Positions 38,001 to 48,900 of a DNA stretch of 64,000 nucleotides are shown piece after piece. A program made the translations under genes and the position numbers. The stretch spans positions 930,001 to 994,000 of the forward strand of contig NZ_JAFFJX010000002.1 in assembly GCF_016924755.1 (NCBI RefSeq), in the 5' to 3' direction. Each line of letters starts with the position of its first letter. The first letter of the stretch is position 1. Source of the DNA: Longitalea arenae (lineage in GTDB: Bacteria > Bacteroidota > Bacteroidia > Chitinophagales > Chitinophagaceae). The notes beneath the pieces are model-generated. The model was not told the origin of the DNA. It made no database searches and saw only the letters and a program-made list of their open reading frames with translations.

Positions 38001-39024
38001 CTATCTTGAATCATTCACCCCGTTCTTTAATTACAACGGTACAAAATGGAGCCAGCCAACCGGTATCAATAAATGGGTAACAGCCAATACCGTTACCCTG
38101 TACGATAAATATGGCCAGGAGTTAGAGTATAAAGATGCCCTGTGCCGGTATAACGCTGCTACGTTTGTATTCAGGGGCGACCAGCCCGGAGCCGTTGCTT
38201 CCAATGCTAAAAGCAGGGAAATATATAGTGAGAGCTTCGAAGATTATCTCTTCAGAACAGGTTGCAGTAACCTGGAAACTGGCATTTGTGAGCCACTATT
38301 CAAAATAAACGGAAACAGCAATCTGTCAGCGCAAATACTCCGCGCCGCTTCACACTCAGGTAACTACTCTTTAAAATTACCAACAACCGGCATGGTGCTA
38401 ACCACCAATATACATACTGTCAAAGTAAAAGGATCTGATAATCCCGGAGAATGTAAAGAGATAGCAGAAGCCGATGAATTTAAATACCTGACCTCAAACA
38501 GCCTCGGAGAGTTTACCACTAAACCAGGAACAGGTATCTACCCTATAGGCTTTGAACCCTCACCTGATAAAAAATATGTTTTCAGCGCCTGGGTGAAAGA
38601 CAATGCACCGGCAGCTACTGACCCTGGTATTTCCCTTACCGTAAATGGTACAAACGTTACCCTTACCAAAAAGGTAGTAGTGGAAAACTGGAAACAGGTG
38701 GAAGGCATTATTGAGATCCCGGCAAACGCCAACAACAGTGCATTCACCATTCAAATAAATGCCACAGGTCCGGCGATACCTGAATACGGGGCTGTGTTAT
38801 TCGATGACCTGCGTATCCATCCATTCTCATCACACATGAAAACGTATGCCTACGACGAAAAGACCTTGCGGTTGATGGCCGAAATGGACGAAAACAATTT
38901 TGCAACATTCTATGAATACAATTACGAAGGCAACCTGGTGCGGGTGAAAAAAGAAACCGAGCGGGGCATTATGACCATTAAAGAAAACAGGTCGTCGTAC
39001 AGGAAAAAGTCAGCAACACCATAA
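32005..39024 (+). CDS. Giant secreted SpvB-like/YD-repeat protein (Tc B-like half)
   Basis: The 2339-residue product begins with a signal-like segment (about 1-33, IAAFLLLLIGTQTLLPATALA). Then comes SFKQAGVSDMVDPFTGNLSY...GLGWSLNVGAITR (about 45-110), the opening of SpvB/TcB-like and other RHS-linked proteins of Bacteroidota. Large beta-rich stretches follow. A PA14- or lectin-like module lies near 1800-1885 (EWIAFETCVNITQGKEYYIGF). A jelly-roll, CBM-like module spans about 2070-2275 (YVFSAWVKDN, AVLFDDLRIHPF). The C-terminus has YD-type sequence (TYAYDEKTLRLMAEMD, FYEYNYEGNLVRVKKETE). It lacks an RHS core and toxin tip, which the 3365-residue protein supplies. The two may build one cocoon, as Tc B and C do; this is inferred from architecture. 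Confidence 0.65.
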   Translation: MQMKHRVKYQKPIAAFLLLLIGTQTLLPATALALTSGPSQPEASSFKQAGVSDMVDPFTGNLSYNIPLLDVDGYPLNLNYGAGSGMDDEASWVGLGWSLNVGAITRQLRGIADDMSGDEFTTEHYTKPKVTVGGRLTAKVELKGKGALKNLGVNGSFTLGVFSDNYTGIGAELGANAGISYSFAGSGAMTAGMGMGLMSNTQSGVDVTPSLSLSYKMQVAENTTVSPGLSASIGYNTRGGLKGLTLGASFSVSGQKQDAETGKVKNGSGSYELGGSTISYNSDPISPKIQVPYRSNYGSFSFDIGGAAWLVFGGGGGTGYKSVREVKSRILKNPGFGYLYAERAKRLPNAMMDFLREKESMIMPELPNLAAPVATHDIFAYTSQGGSGQFRLYRGGSGIFFDNQAVDESTTQTLGFDAGIGGYAHGGVTYYEQSVTNKTQKWTKNNQYQTRGDFQEVSATDPNAEHVFFKQVGERNQEDIDMVNKIQGTQPVAIDISGKTANAKFRLPGSFQDITSTIAKTQKQKKRTAISYLTALEASQAGLDKDIKSFAPINYTETGTYDWGTCHKPTPNSPSIARYESGDEGIIYRKKHHISEITVTDEGGKRSVYGIPVYNAQQNEYSFAIGQPGSTFGTRDNVNNTFTKANWGSSVTQNMEPDNDNYFHRDQQPGYATSYLLTAILSPDYMDATGNGITDDDKGTAIKFNYSKLNGLYNWRSPNKDKTATMSKGLLADPDDDKGSFVYGKKELWFLHSIETKTQIAYFITGEREDGLGVTDVMGALNTNKKQRILKEIRLYSKADLTKPIKTVKLEYAYSLGKDVPNSLASGKLTLKKVYFLYGKAPKGAEHPYLFTYNGETGDGYMGTDVSYGNLLTDRWGSYKSRTSNTNRGFSLRNDEFPYTTNNKAEADKAAGLWQLSKIELPSGGEIAVNYESDDYAYVQNKQAMEMVQPLALLNEQNNVTNSLTETRGIQLNVTDRQDVGGKIIDFPDNLNALTPQEQKEWLKKVCLNGSEYLYTKLFVNVGGIDAKRDALNEKYYDFVPCYAKVVSVASESRIGNERKIRIAFETIKDGDVNMNPMLLAAWQRLRMEYPRYAYPGYKNRIKDGDAGKAVKAAVTAIVNAAKNLDELRRSFNERAKAEGFCNNVNLAKSFVRITNITGQKLGGGSRVKKIVISDKWDQMTNTSGIGASYGQEYKYTTVNEAGVEISSGVASYEPSVGNDENPLRQPIPYVQKIKGALNNFFNLEEPYGETLFPGPSVGYSKVTVRDLTATGNPDPDQKTGYVVNEFYTAKEFPVITQALSNKVNQHGPSGWYSMIGSNSIHELTFSQGYAITLNDMHGKPKATRVFNKKDEEISSTEYYYNAESLNAGEFKLKNVVDLVNEKGEIEEDRIIGREIELFTDMREQETSSTGETIGIGVDVFPLPFFGVPGFLPHWPYKENNEYKLFRSASTMKVIQYYGILDKVVKTVDGSSVATENVAYDGLTGEVLISKTYNEFDRPVYTVNFPAYWIYPLMGGAYKNIGTLIPGFDTNENGVITNFTVFVSPGDELVDITNGATYWVIESGTDGDYNNKVKRLVNRNGNLVSNFTQTVKIIRSGYRNMLTPPATSLVCLNDPIISAGGVKYVSFSKGGDQTGMKVLSASATVFDDDWGVKIPCTTCPEGYTLSEDKQNCIAPLVENTNYCFKLCRGANDPGMYSNSGAGILIPGTQSGILLKSNFWGGVPTGQSTAKAATVDSGYVSSSGINSNQPALTATTLSTAAAAPYDVCFRDDNTPNVACCGRLINAGLWLCADNSQVDWKPVNEWIAFETCVNITQGKEYYIGFAADNLIRIYIDGQLWQSLNSDVTSNHNYWYLRPKHLDKGKHPIRVEFLNLRGHAAVGMEIYNHSYEDFVNGSAKVAVDDAHIIFSTGRDILGKPNVQVYRDAHGANIPRFTCANGQIPDVCNPTACTVPVNRVINPYVTGFRGNWRPYKSEAYQVNRKYENLFNTEPLGLNVKDAGYLESFTPFFNYNGTKWSQPTGINKWVTANTVTLYDKYGQELEYKDALCRYNAATFVFRGDQPGAVASNAKSREIYSESFEDYLFRTGCSNLETGICEPLFKINGNSNLSAQILRAASHSGNYSLKLPTTGMVLTTNIHTVKVKGSDNPGECKEIAEADEFKYLTSNSLGEFTTKPGTGIYPIGFEPSPDKKYVFSAWVKDNAPAATDPGISLTVNGTNVTLTKKVVVENWKQVEGIIEIPANANNSAFTIQINATGPAIPEYGAVLFDDLRIHPFSSHMKTYAYDEKTLRLMAEMDENNFATFYEYNYEGNLVRVKKETERGIMTIKENRSSYRKKSATP

Positions 39025-39063
39025 GATAAGTGTGTGCCAGCAAACAAATCAAAGTGTAAAACT

Positions 39064-39861
39064 ATGCGTACTACCAGGAAAATATATCTGCTGTTTTTTG
39101 TATCGGCTTTAACGGTAATGGTTGTTATAGCTGTAGCCAATACATCCAATGTAAAAAAATGGTGGTTCAAACTGCCGGGATCAGAAAATAAGGTTGCAGA
39201 CAGTAAGCAACCCGACCCCGCGCAGGTGGCCATGATGAATGAATTAATGGCCTGGTTAAAACCATTCGACAGCACAAATACCAGTTATTACCTCAACGGA
39301 TCGTTAACCGCTATTGACAGAACAGATTCAGCGCATGCTATGAATGACGTTGCTTATACGGTGTGTAAAAACGGCGAACAGTTTTACCTGCGCATAGGGC
39401 TAACAGAAACTGTTAATAGTGAGAATAACTATTTATTTGTTGATCATGCCATTAAAAAAATGCTGATCAGCAAAGCGAAAAAGGCGTTTCAGGCTCCGGG
39501 TTTACCAGTGAATGAACTGTATGAATATATAAATAGTGAAGGGTTTACATTTTCGAAAGAAAGCAGCAACAACAGGTATTCAACGATCACTTTACTGAAT
39601 CCAAATCACATAAGCTGTAAAGAGTTAACTGTGCAGTACGATAGTGTGGTGAAACACGTAAAAAAGATCTTTATCCGCCAGGCTGAGGTTACCGACCCAA
39701 TGAATGTAGATAAAGAGAAATGGATCACCCTGGCCGTGAAAGACTGGAACGACGATCCGGAAGCCGGTAAATACCTGGGGCTACATAAGTTTGTTCAGAA
39801 GAAAAACGATGAGTGGCGGGCAGCGCCTGGCTTTATCGATTATGAGCTCATCAACCAGTAA
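39064..39861 (+). CDS. Membrane-anchored or exported hypothetical protein between the two giant genes
   Basis: A 265-residue protein from the ATG at 39064; a GTG at 39034 would add ten residues ahead of the hydrophobic start. It has one N-terminal hydrophobic segment (IYLLFFVSALTVMVVIAVA, about 7-25) followed by a periplasmic part without recognisable motifs. It may be an uncleaved anchor or a signal peptide. The text resembles small accessory proteins found beside RHS genes in Bacteroidota, but I cannot name a family. It lies 39 bases after one giant gene and 41 bases before the other. Confidence 0.5.
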   Translation: MRTTRKIYLLFFVSALTVMVVIAVANTSNVKKWWFKLPGSENKVADSKQPDPAQVAMMNELMAWLKPFDSTNTSYYLNGSLTAIDRTDSAHAMNDVAYTVCKNGEQFYLRIGLTETVNSENNYLFVDHAIKKMLISKAKKAFQAPGLPVNELYEYINSEGFTFSKESSNNRYSTITLLNPNHISCKELTVQYDSVVKHVKKIFIRQAEVTDPMNVDKEKWITLAVKDWNDDPEAGKYLGLHKFVQKKNDEWRAAPGFIDYELINQ

Positions 39862-39902
39862 TCAAATTAACCTAACTGATCACATTTCTAATCACCATAT
39901 TC

Positions 39903-42900
39903 ATGATCCATCAATTCAGGGTAAACAAATTCCTCTTCTTACTGCTTGCGGTGATATGCAGTTTGCCAGCATTGGCCGGTGTAGAACCTTATCAAAATCA
40001 ATTGAAAGGGGCTATAAAAAAAGGTGACTCGCTGATCGTAAAAGATGAAAAATTCCGGAACGTGAATTTCGACTGGAATGAGATCACCAATCGCACCGTA
40101 AAGAACTATGTGTCGCTGCAGCTCACGTACGACACACCGATAGTATTGAATAAACCGTTTTCCTGCGAGGTGGATCTGAAAATAGAATATTATTCAACGC
40201 CCGACCAGGCGGAACCAATGGTCATCAACAGTGTAAAATTAAAGGTGAATTTTTCACCGGATACCGGCGCTACTTACAAAGCCAAAGACGTTTATTCGTT
40301 CAGCAATGGCTACCTGGTGAAGATCACGGTAAACAATATCAGCAGTCCCGAAATGGGGGAGAACATACCACCTGTATTACAGCTGACCAACCAGGTAGTG
40401 ATTGACAGGCAATATAAATTTCACCCTGAGCAACCCATCGATTTTAACGGTAGTATTATTACCAATACCACAACAGAGGCGGGCAATAACATGAAGATGA
40501 TGGCAGCATCGATGCCTCCCAATACCATTAACTGTTATTGGCTGTATGTCGCCTGGACTGATTTACCCGGTGCCGAAGAATACGACCTGGAATGGGCCGT
40601 TTTTGATGAGGGAACCGAGCAACAGGGCGTCCTCAACCAGGTAATGAATAATCAGGCTGTGCCGAATGAGGTGCTGAATGAACTGTTCCGCAATAATGCT
40701 ACCCGCATCACTACGCATGAACAGACCTATTATGTAACCATGGCGTATAATGCGAAATACATTATGGTGCGCATCCGGCAGGTTCACTATAATACTGACG
40801 GATATCGCGATGAAGCGCCCTGGACTTACCAGGTTTCCGGCGCATACCGCTTTTGGCCCATTGACTGCTGGCACGAAGAAAAATTGAACTGGGAATATTC
40901 CGCCACTTTTGCTGAAGAAGGAAAAAAGAAAGAAATACTGAGCTATTTTGATGGTTCATTACGTAACCGTCAACTGGTAACTATTAATAATAGTGATCAG
41001 GTAGCGGTTGTACAGGAAAAAGTATATGATGAGTTTGGCCGGGCGGCAGCCGATATTTTACCAGCGCCTACAGATGATGATAAATTTCATTTCTTTCCCA
41101 ATTTTAACCGAAACATAAACAATACTACATACGATTACCGGAATTTAAACCAACCAGGTACAGGTTGTGAAACTATTCCGGCCCCACTGAACGAGAATAG
41201 CGGTGCGGCGCGTTATTATTCTGCGCAAAACCCTTTTCTTCCATTAAGTTCACCTTCTCCTGACGATCCCTGGGCTACTGCACGCCGGAAATATAATAAC
41301 TACATCCCAAAGGCCGAAGGATATCCAATATCTGTTACTCAATTTACCAATGACAATACCGGTCGCATTCGCGTACAGGGTGGGGTAGGTCCCAAATTTC
41401 AACCGGGCGCAACTGATCGTCATGTAACCAAATATTATTATGGCAAACCCGAAACCTGGGAACTGGACCGCTTGTTTGGGAACGATGTAGGTTATGCCAA
41501 TCACTATCAGAAAAATATGGTGGTGGATCCCAACGGACAGATCAGTGTAAGCTATATCAATGCTGCTGGAAAAACCATTGCCACCGCCCTCACAGGGAAG
41601 GCAGCAGACGGGATGGATGCTTTGCCATCGAACCCCGGCAAGAAACAGGAAACTTTCACCATCCTGCGCCCGCAACAATTTGTATTTGACGCTACAGCAT
41701 TAAGCCTGAAGGCAAAAACAACTTACCTGTCATCGGTAGAAAACGCCACTGCTGTTTTTAATTATAATATTCAGGAGCTGGTATATACCTATCAGGGCAC
41801 CAGCAAACAAGGCGCCGCTTTCCAGGTGTGCAGCAATTGTTTCTACGAAATGAATATTCGAATAACGGATGATTGCGGAACGCCTGTTTATTCCATTACC
41901 ACGCCCATCAAAATAGGAACAGAAACGGGCAATTGTAACTACACCCCGCAAACCTATCAACCATTCAGCTGTGATTTCAAGAACATAGGCGAATACTATA
42001 TCAGTTTTGAACTCACACTGAGTAGAAAAGTAATTGAGGATTATACCAACGCTTATATCCGACAAAGGAATGATAATCATTCGCTGAAGACTGAAATGGA
42101 CTTTATTTTCGATTATCTGAAAGACCTGGATATCAATGGTTGTTTTAATGAATGTAATACCTGCGAAGGCGCTCTGGGCACTGAAGCGCAATTCACCCAG
42201 GCAGTTGTAACCACATTCGGGAAATATGGTTATGAGCCAGCGCAGATATCACCGGAAATATATACCTACATCTCCGGCTTATACAATACTTTACGCAGCA
42301 ACTGCCTGGCATTGAGAGCTACCTGTATGGTATCTTCCTGTTCTAAATATGAGAAGGCGATGCTGGAAGATGTATCACCCGGTGGGCAGTATGCGCTCTT
42401 CAGCTTTGAACCCTTTACAACACTTGAACCGAATACAAACGTAATTGCTCAAAACTGGCGGCCAACGCCCCAAACAGGCATCTTTCCGGCAAGAGTTCCG
42501 GGAACTACAGAATATGAAGCAGAAAAATTTACCGATGAAAATGGCAATACCACTTCGCCATACGATGGTAATTTTACACTGGAAATGCTGATCAGATACT
42601 GGAAAGATGAATGGGCGACCAAATTCCTCCAGTTCCACCCAGAGAAGTGTAAACTTGATTTTTGTAATGCCAACAGCAATTACATAATGTGGGACGACCA
42701 GGTGCAGCAGTTTATTAATAAAGCAGCCGACATTCCCAATATACCAGGCACCAGCGGATTAGCCTATTCATATACAAATGGGGCCTGGTTACTGGCCCAG
42801 GATCCGTTCTTCAGGAACGGCGCGCCCGGTGCTGCGTACAGAAGCCAGATGGAAGCTGATCTGAACTATTTCAGCACTAATATAATGAATGTGACCGCAG

Positions 42901-45900
42901 CTGGCGCCAATGTAAAAGGCCTTACAGCGGTAATTGATTACCTGATGTATTGTGCCGACGTGGATGGAAGCACCAACTCAAACCCTGCAGGTAATAGCTG
43001 GAATGACTGTTCGCCGGTGGCCAATTGCCGTGTACCCGATAAAGAATGGAACCAGTATAAAGACATGTATTTCCAGCTGAAACAAAAATATTACCAGATC
43101 GTAAGGAACAATACCTCCTGCGCCGGTAAATGCTGTGAATACCGGTTACAAAACCTTGCCCAAAAATTATCCGCCAACAAGTTCTCAGACGTAAGCGCTT
43201 CCGGTACTGAAACTATATATACCATCGTACCCGGACAAGAAAATCAGCCGCCGGCCGACGCTGCTTATTGTACGAACGGAACTATAACCATTAAAGAATT
43301 CCATAAATGTTACAGGATCTTCATGCCTGGTTCCAATACGCCCTATGAATACTATAACGTTTGGGTAATTGGTTGTTCACGCGACTTCTGCGCGAATGCG
43401 CCGGTATACACGATGGAAAGCCAGTTAAGCCCCTATAAGTTTTATGCGAATGGCAGATACTATTATGTAACGCTTAGAAATGGCGGTGGTACTGCTCCTG
43501 AATGCGAATATAGCCCCGATTATAAACCCTGTATCAAAGTAGCTGTTGGTGGTAATACATTAACATTCGTTGACGCCAGTATTAATTCCTGCAGCATTTG
43601 TGCATGGGGCGAACAAAATATTTATGCAAAATCTCAACTGGCTACCAATGTATATGAGTTGTACAATACAGCCGTGTACCAGGTTTTTCCCAATACGCCA
43701 TCAAATTACAATCCTGGAGGAAGCAGTTATTGTTCAAATCCTGTACGCGACTGGTTTCCCTGCTTCAATGTAACAGTGAACGGAACTACGCAGACTTTTT
43801 ACAATGCTACGGTACTGTATTGTCCGCCGGGTTCTACCTGCAACGGCGTTCAGGGTTTTGCGGTAAGCTCAGGAGGTGGAGGCTATTATTCCTGGACTGA
43901 CGGAATGGAGCTTTATGAATATCATGTATCACCTTATGATCCCAACTATCCACCCCCTTATCCTTGTGGGCCGGACGTTAACTCAGCAGGATATATGGCT
44001 TTTACCGGAGATCAGTGTGCCTGGTTTTATTTTAATAACGGACAACCACATGAATACTGGAAAAATGTGTACGTCTATGAGTGCCAAACAATTTTTTCGA
44101 CTATGCAATCAGGTCAATCTGATTTAACTGTACTTCGAAAACAATATGAGACCGCCGAAACACATGTAATAAAAGACTATAACGACCATTCAATATACCT
44201 CGTAAAGAAAACCAGTGAAAAAGACAAGGCAACGTGGCAGAAGGGAAGGGGAACCGATAGTGGCATGACCAGACCGGCCAGGGTAAAAGATTTTGGCATA
44301 TATCGTTACAGGCGAATTTTTTCTCTTACTACAGGCAAAAATGTATACAGCCATTTCCGTGATGTATGGGTAGCCACCTATATGCCAAAGGCTGTTGCAA
44401 AACCAGAGAACAAGCGTACAGGCAAAAATTTGCAACCCCTTAGCGCCTCCTCATCTGATGCGGCAATAACAACTCTGTCGGCCACCTGCCCCAATGAATT
44501 TAAAATTAAAAAATCACGCTTCCCTGAATTTAATTATAACTATAACCAGGATCTGCAGGCTATACAGGATGAGAACAACGCCCTCATCAGCGGGCAGATA
44601 CAAACCAGTTGCGAAGCGCAGGCCGACAAATGGATACAGCAACTTGAAAAATGTTTGCTCCTGTATCCCGGCCAGGAAAATGCCTTAAGAACCAAACTGA
44701 TTCAGGTATGTATGAACGGAGGGGATATAGATCATCCATATGGTTCCAGCACGATTCGTCCCGGCGCTACCGGCACCGCCTCCTTTAAACAGGCGATCAT
44801 AGAGGTACTGGGTTTAAGTGCACTTACGATGACGTGTAACCCCTGGTTGATAGATGAACCGCATCCATATGCCCCCAAACAACAATCGGTATCAAAAACG
44901 CTTGGCAATACCAATGCCTCATTGTGCACCCGTTTGCAACAACTGATTACAGATGCCGGAGGCAGTAACCTCCTGTACAACTACCTGAAGAATAAATACG
45001 GTGATGCCATGAACCTCACAAGCACTCAGTTGAATATGCTTGTGAAATCATGTAACAATTGCCGGTACATCCTGGAAGAAGATATACCGTTACCCGTGTT
45101 CATGGAGCCGGGAACAGTTGGGTGCATTACCAAAGCAGATTATGATAATGCAAAAGCCGAATTGGCCACCGAAATGGGAGGTAACCTCGATGTAAACCAT
45201 GAGAACTATCCGGATCTATTGACCAATTTCCTGAATCACCGCTGGGGCTTCTCTATGGCATACCACCGGTACCTTGACTATGAAACCAAATTACAATCAA
45301 ATCAGTCGGCCATTCTGTGTAATAATGTACCGTACACTGAAGTGGCAGTAGACCAGTATGTATGTTTGAAATCGCTCGTTGAATCAGCTATCATCAATGG
45401 ACAGCGTGATTATGTTGTGTATATTGAAGAAGAGAAACGTAAATTCAGAGTTGAATACATTAAGGTGTGCTCACAAACACAGGGAAGCGCACAAATAACA
45501 ACGGAACAGCAAACCTATCATTACACGTTATATTATTATGATCAGGCAGGCAATCTCATCCGTACGGTTTCACCGGAAGGTGTACGGCCCCTGACCGAGC
45601 AGGAACTACCGCTGGTAGATGAATACCGGAAGCAGGGAAATGTAGTTGATTGCAGTGCGTTTAATAGCGCAGCTACAGAAACTAAATCAATAGCCCTGAG
45701 CAGGATCAGCACAGCCCTGCAAAGCGGCAATGGCAAATCGCTCGAGCTGTGGCTCAATGGCAGTGGCCCTACCCGTCATGTACGGTTTGTAACTCCTGAT
45801 AACAGGTTTTTTTACCAGGCAGCTATTGCTGATAATAAGCTGTGGGTTGAGTTATATTCCCTGCAACCAGGAACCAATGGAGATATTAGCATTACGCTTT

Positions 45901-48900
45901 CCAATAATGCAGTAGCAGATATAAGTACGATTCAGGTACAGCGCTGGTCGCACCTGGTGGTAGAACAGGCTACTGATTTCGCCGGTGGACAGTGGACCTT
46001 ATATCTCGACAACCATAAATTGACTTTATTACCCGGCTCAACACTGCCTCCTTACCCGTTTGAATGGGAAATCTCAAGTGGCCCCACCGTACCAGCTGAT
46101 GTGGTAAGTGAGCTCAAACATATTCGTTTGTATGACCGGTTATTAACCGACCCGGAGATAAGCGCCGATTTTTATAATCAATGCCAGGCGCCGGAAGGAC
46201 AGTTGTCGGTTAGTACCAGTCCGCTAATAGTATGGGGGCGGTTTAACCTGCCCAGCATGTGTAACAACACCGCCAATACCCGTCAGGTAGGTAATCGCGG
46301 CGCATTAAACGCGCGTGGTAATTTGAATGGAAGCCAAACCAATTCATTCAGCAGTATTACCAATACATTTACCGTGGAAATGTGGGTAAACCCGGATGCG
46401 CCCCATGAAATTGATGCAGAATCGCAAACCGGTACAGCAGGTATGTCGGGGCAGAAATACGCTATTTACCCAACTCAATATTCGGCAGCCAGCGGAACAG
46501 CAGGCATGGGTATATCAGTTGGTACAAATGGCGTAAGCGTATATGAAAATGCAGATTCCTATATGCCGCCATTGCTGGTATGGCAGGGAACAATTACCGG
46601 CTGGAAACATATTGCAGTAGTGTACAATAATAAAGTACCCTCGTTATACATCGATGGACAGTTTGTAAAATCCGGGGTGGAAAGTACAAAAAGCACGATA
46701 AATCCCAGCTATAATTTCTGCACGGGACCATATGGTACTATGACCGGAGGACTCGATGAAGTACGGATCTGGAATATTGCCCGTACCCAGGCTGAGATCA
46801 ATGCCGACTATCGCCGTAGTATAGCACCATCTACGAATGGCCTGGTTGCTTACTGGCCCATGAGCCGGGAAGATGGAAGCGATGTGTATGATGTAACCTG
46901 CGCGCATATACCGGTTCACCTGTCAGCAAACTATACCTGGACAACCACTCCGGCAGCGCCTGTTGCGGACGTAGTACCGCTCGATTATGCAGTACAGGGT
47001 ATTTATCCAAGGCATCGGTTGACGACGAGTTATGCGTTTAACAGTTCCAATAATTTCGTTCAGATAAAATCTCCTGATGGAGGGGCAAGTTACTTCTGGT
47101 ACGACAGGTTGAGCCGGCTGATCGCATCACAAAATGAAGAACAAAGAACGCCTCATAACAATATCAATCCTAACAGGTATATGTATACGGAATATGACAA
47201 ATTAGGTCAAATAACAGAAGTAGGAGAAAAGGTAAATGGGGAAGCATTGTCGGCTCCTGGCTACCTTGAACAATTAACAATTGATGAGTTCCAGGCAAGT
47301 GGAACCAATACCCAGATCACTTCCACCATATATGATCAGGTACCAACAGGTAATGGCGTACAAACAGCTTTACTACAGGACAATTTACGCAAGCGGATCA
47401 GTGCCAGTTTATTTAAAGAATTAGAAACCGGTCCGGTTGTACAGGCGTCCTATTACAGTTATGATCTTACGGGAAATGTTAAAACTTTGTGGCAACAGGT
47501 AGAAGGGCTCGATCTCAAACGGCTTGACTATGAATATGACCTGGTAAATTCAAAACCGAATTTTATTTCATATCAAAATGGCAAAAATGATCAGTTCTAT
47601 TACTCATTTAAATATGACGCCAACAACCAATTAACGGAGGCATTCTCTGGTGTTGCGGCAATGGTAAAACCACATGGAGGCAGTTACCTTTTAGATGGCC
47701 GGTTAGATGCGTTCTATCAATATTATCTTCATGGGCCGCAGGCACGTATTGAGTTAGGACATAACAAGGTGCAGGGATTGGATTATGCGTATACCCTGCA
47801 GGGCTGGACGAAAGGTATCAACGGCGATAAATTAAATGCAATGAATGAAATGGGTAATGATGACAACCCAGTTGCCCGGGATGTGATGGCGTATTCGCTT
47901 GGCTATTATAACAATGATTACAAGCCAATCGGAACAGGTGCAAATGCATTCTCTTTGAACTACAACGCACAACTTAGTGATGCAAGCGGTAATGAATTGT
48001 TCAACGGAAATATAAGTAATACAACAGTTGCCCTGAGTAAATTCAGGAACGGAGATCCAATTGGATATTCATACCGTTACGACCAGTTGAACAGGCTAAA
48101 AGCAACGCATTATCATCCATTGCTGGCTTCTACAACTACCTGGCACAATAATACAAAGGCAACCGATAATACGTACGGAGAAAATATCACATACGATGCT
48201 AATGGCAACATTACAGCTTATAAACGAAATGGGATTATCAACCCTGGCAATACAGATGCCTTAATGGATAATTTGACCTATGTTTACCCGGAATTGATTG
48301 ATCCGGTAAATAATCTGGGGTATAAGGTCAATAACCAGTTGCACCAGGTTGGCGATAATGTTCCGGAGAACAAGTTTACACAGGCACTTAATGGAATCGA
48401 GGACATTGACAATCAAACAAACTACCAGTATGACAAAATTGGCAACTTAGTTAAGGACCAGGTTGCAAATGCCACTACCGATATCACATGGACTGTATAT
48501 GGAAAAATAAAGAGCATTACAAAAACAGAAACCAATAAAATTACCACTATTACGTATTCATATGATCCTGCAGGGAACCGGGTCAGGAAAACTGTTTCGG
48601 TGAATGAGGGAGGGAATACCACAACCAATACCACCTGGTATACCCGCGATGCCCAGGGCAACAGTTTGGGAATTTACAGTGACATGCAGAATAACCAGGC
48701 AGGAATATGGTGGAAAGAACAGCATTTATATGGCAACAAACGCCTTGGCATGTGGGCCCCCGGTATCAACATTAACACTACCGATGGCTCAGGCGAATGG
48801 ACTATATTTGGGAAAACAACCTATGAATTAAGCAATCATTTAGGCAATATTCTAGCCACTGTTACAGACAAGAGAATTGCAGTGCCTTCTTCGGAAAACA

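Noticed and set aside
32005-39024. T9SS cargo with a C-terminal sorting domain
   Set aside because: The C-terminus is YD-like text ending in a basic tail, without the usual sorting-domain motifs; the RHS giant likewise ends in its toxin tip.
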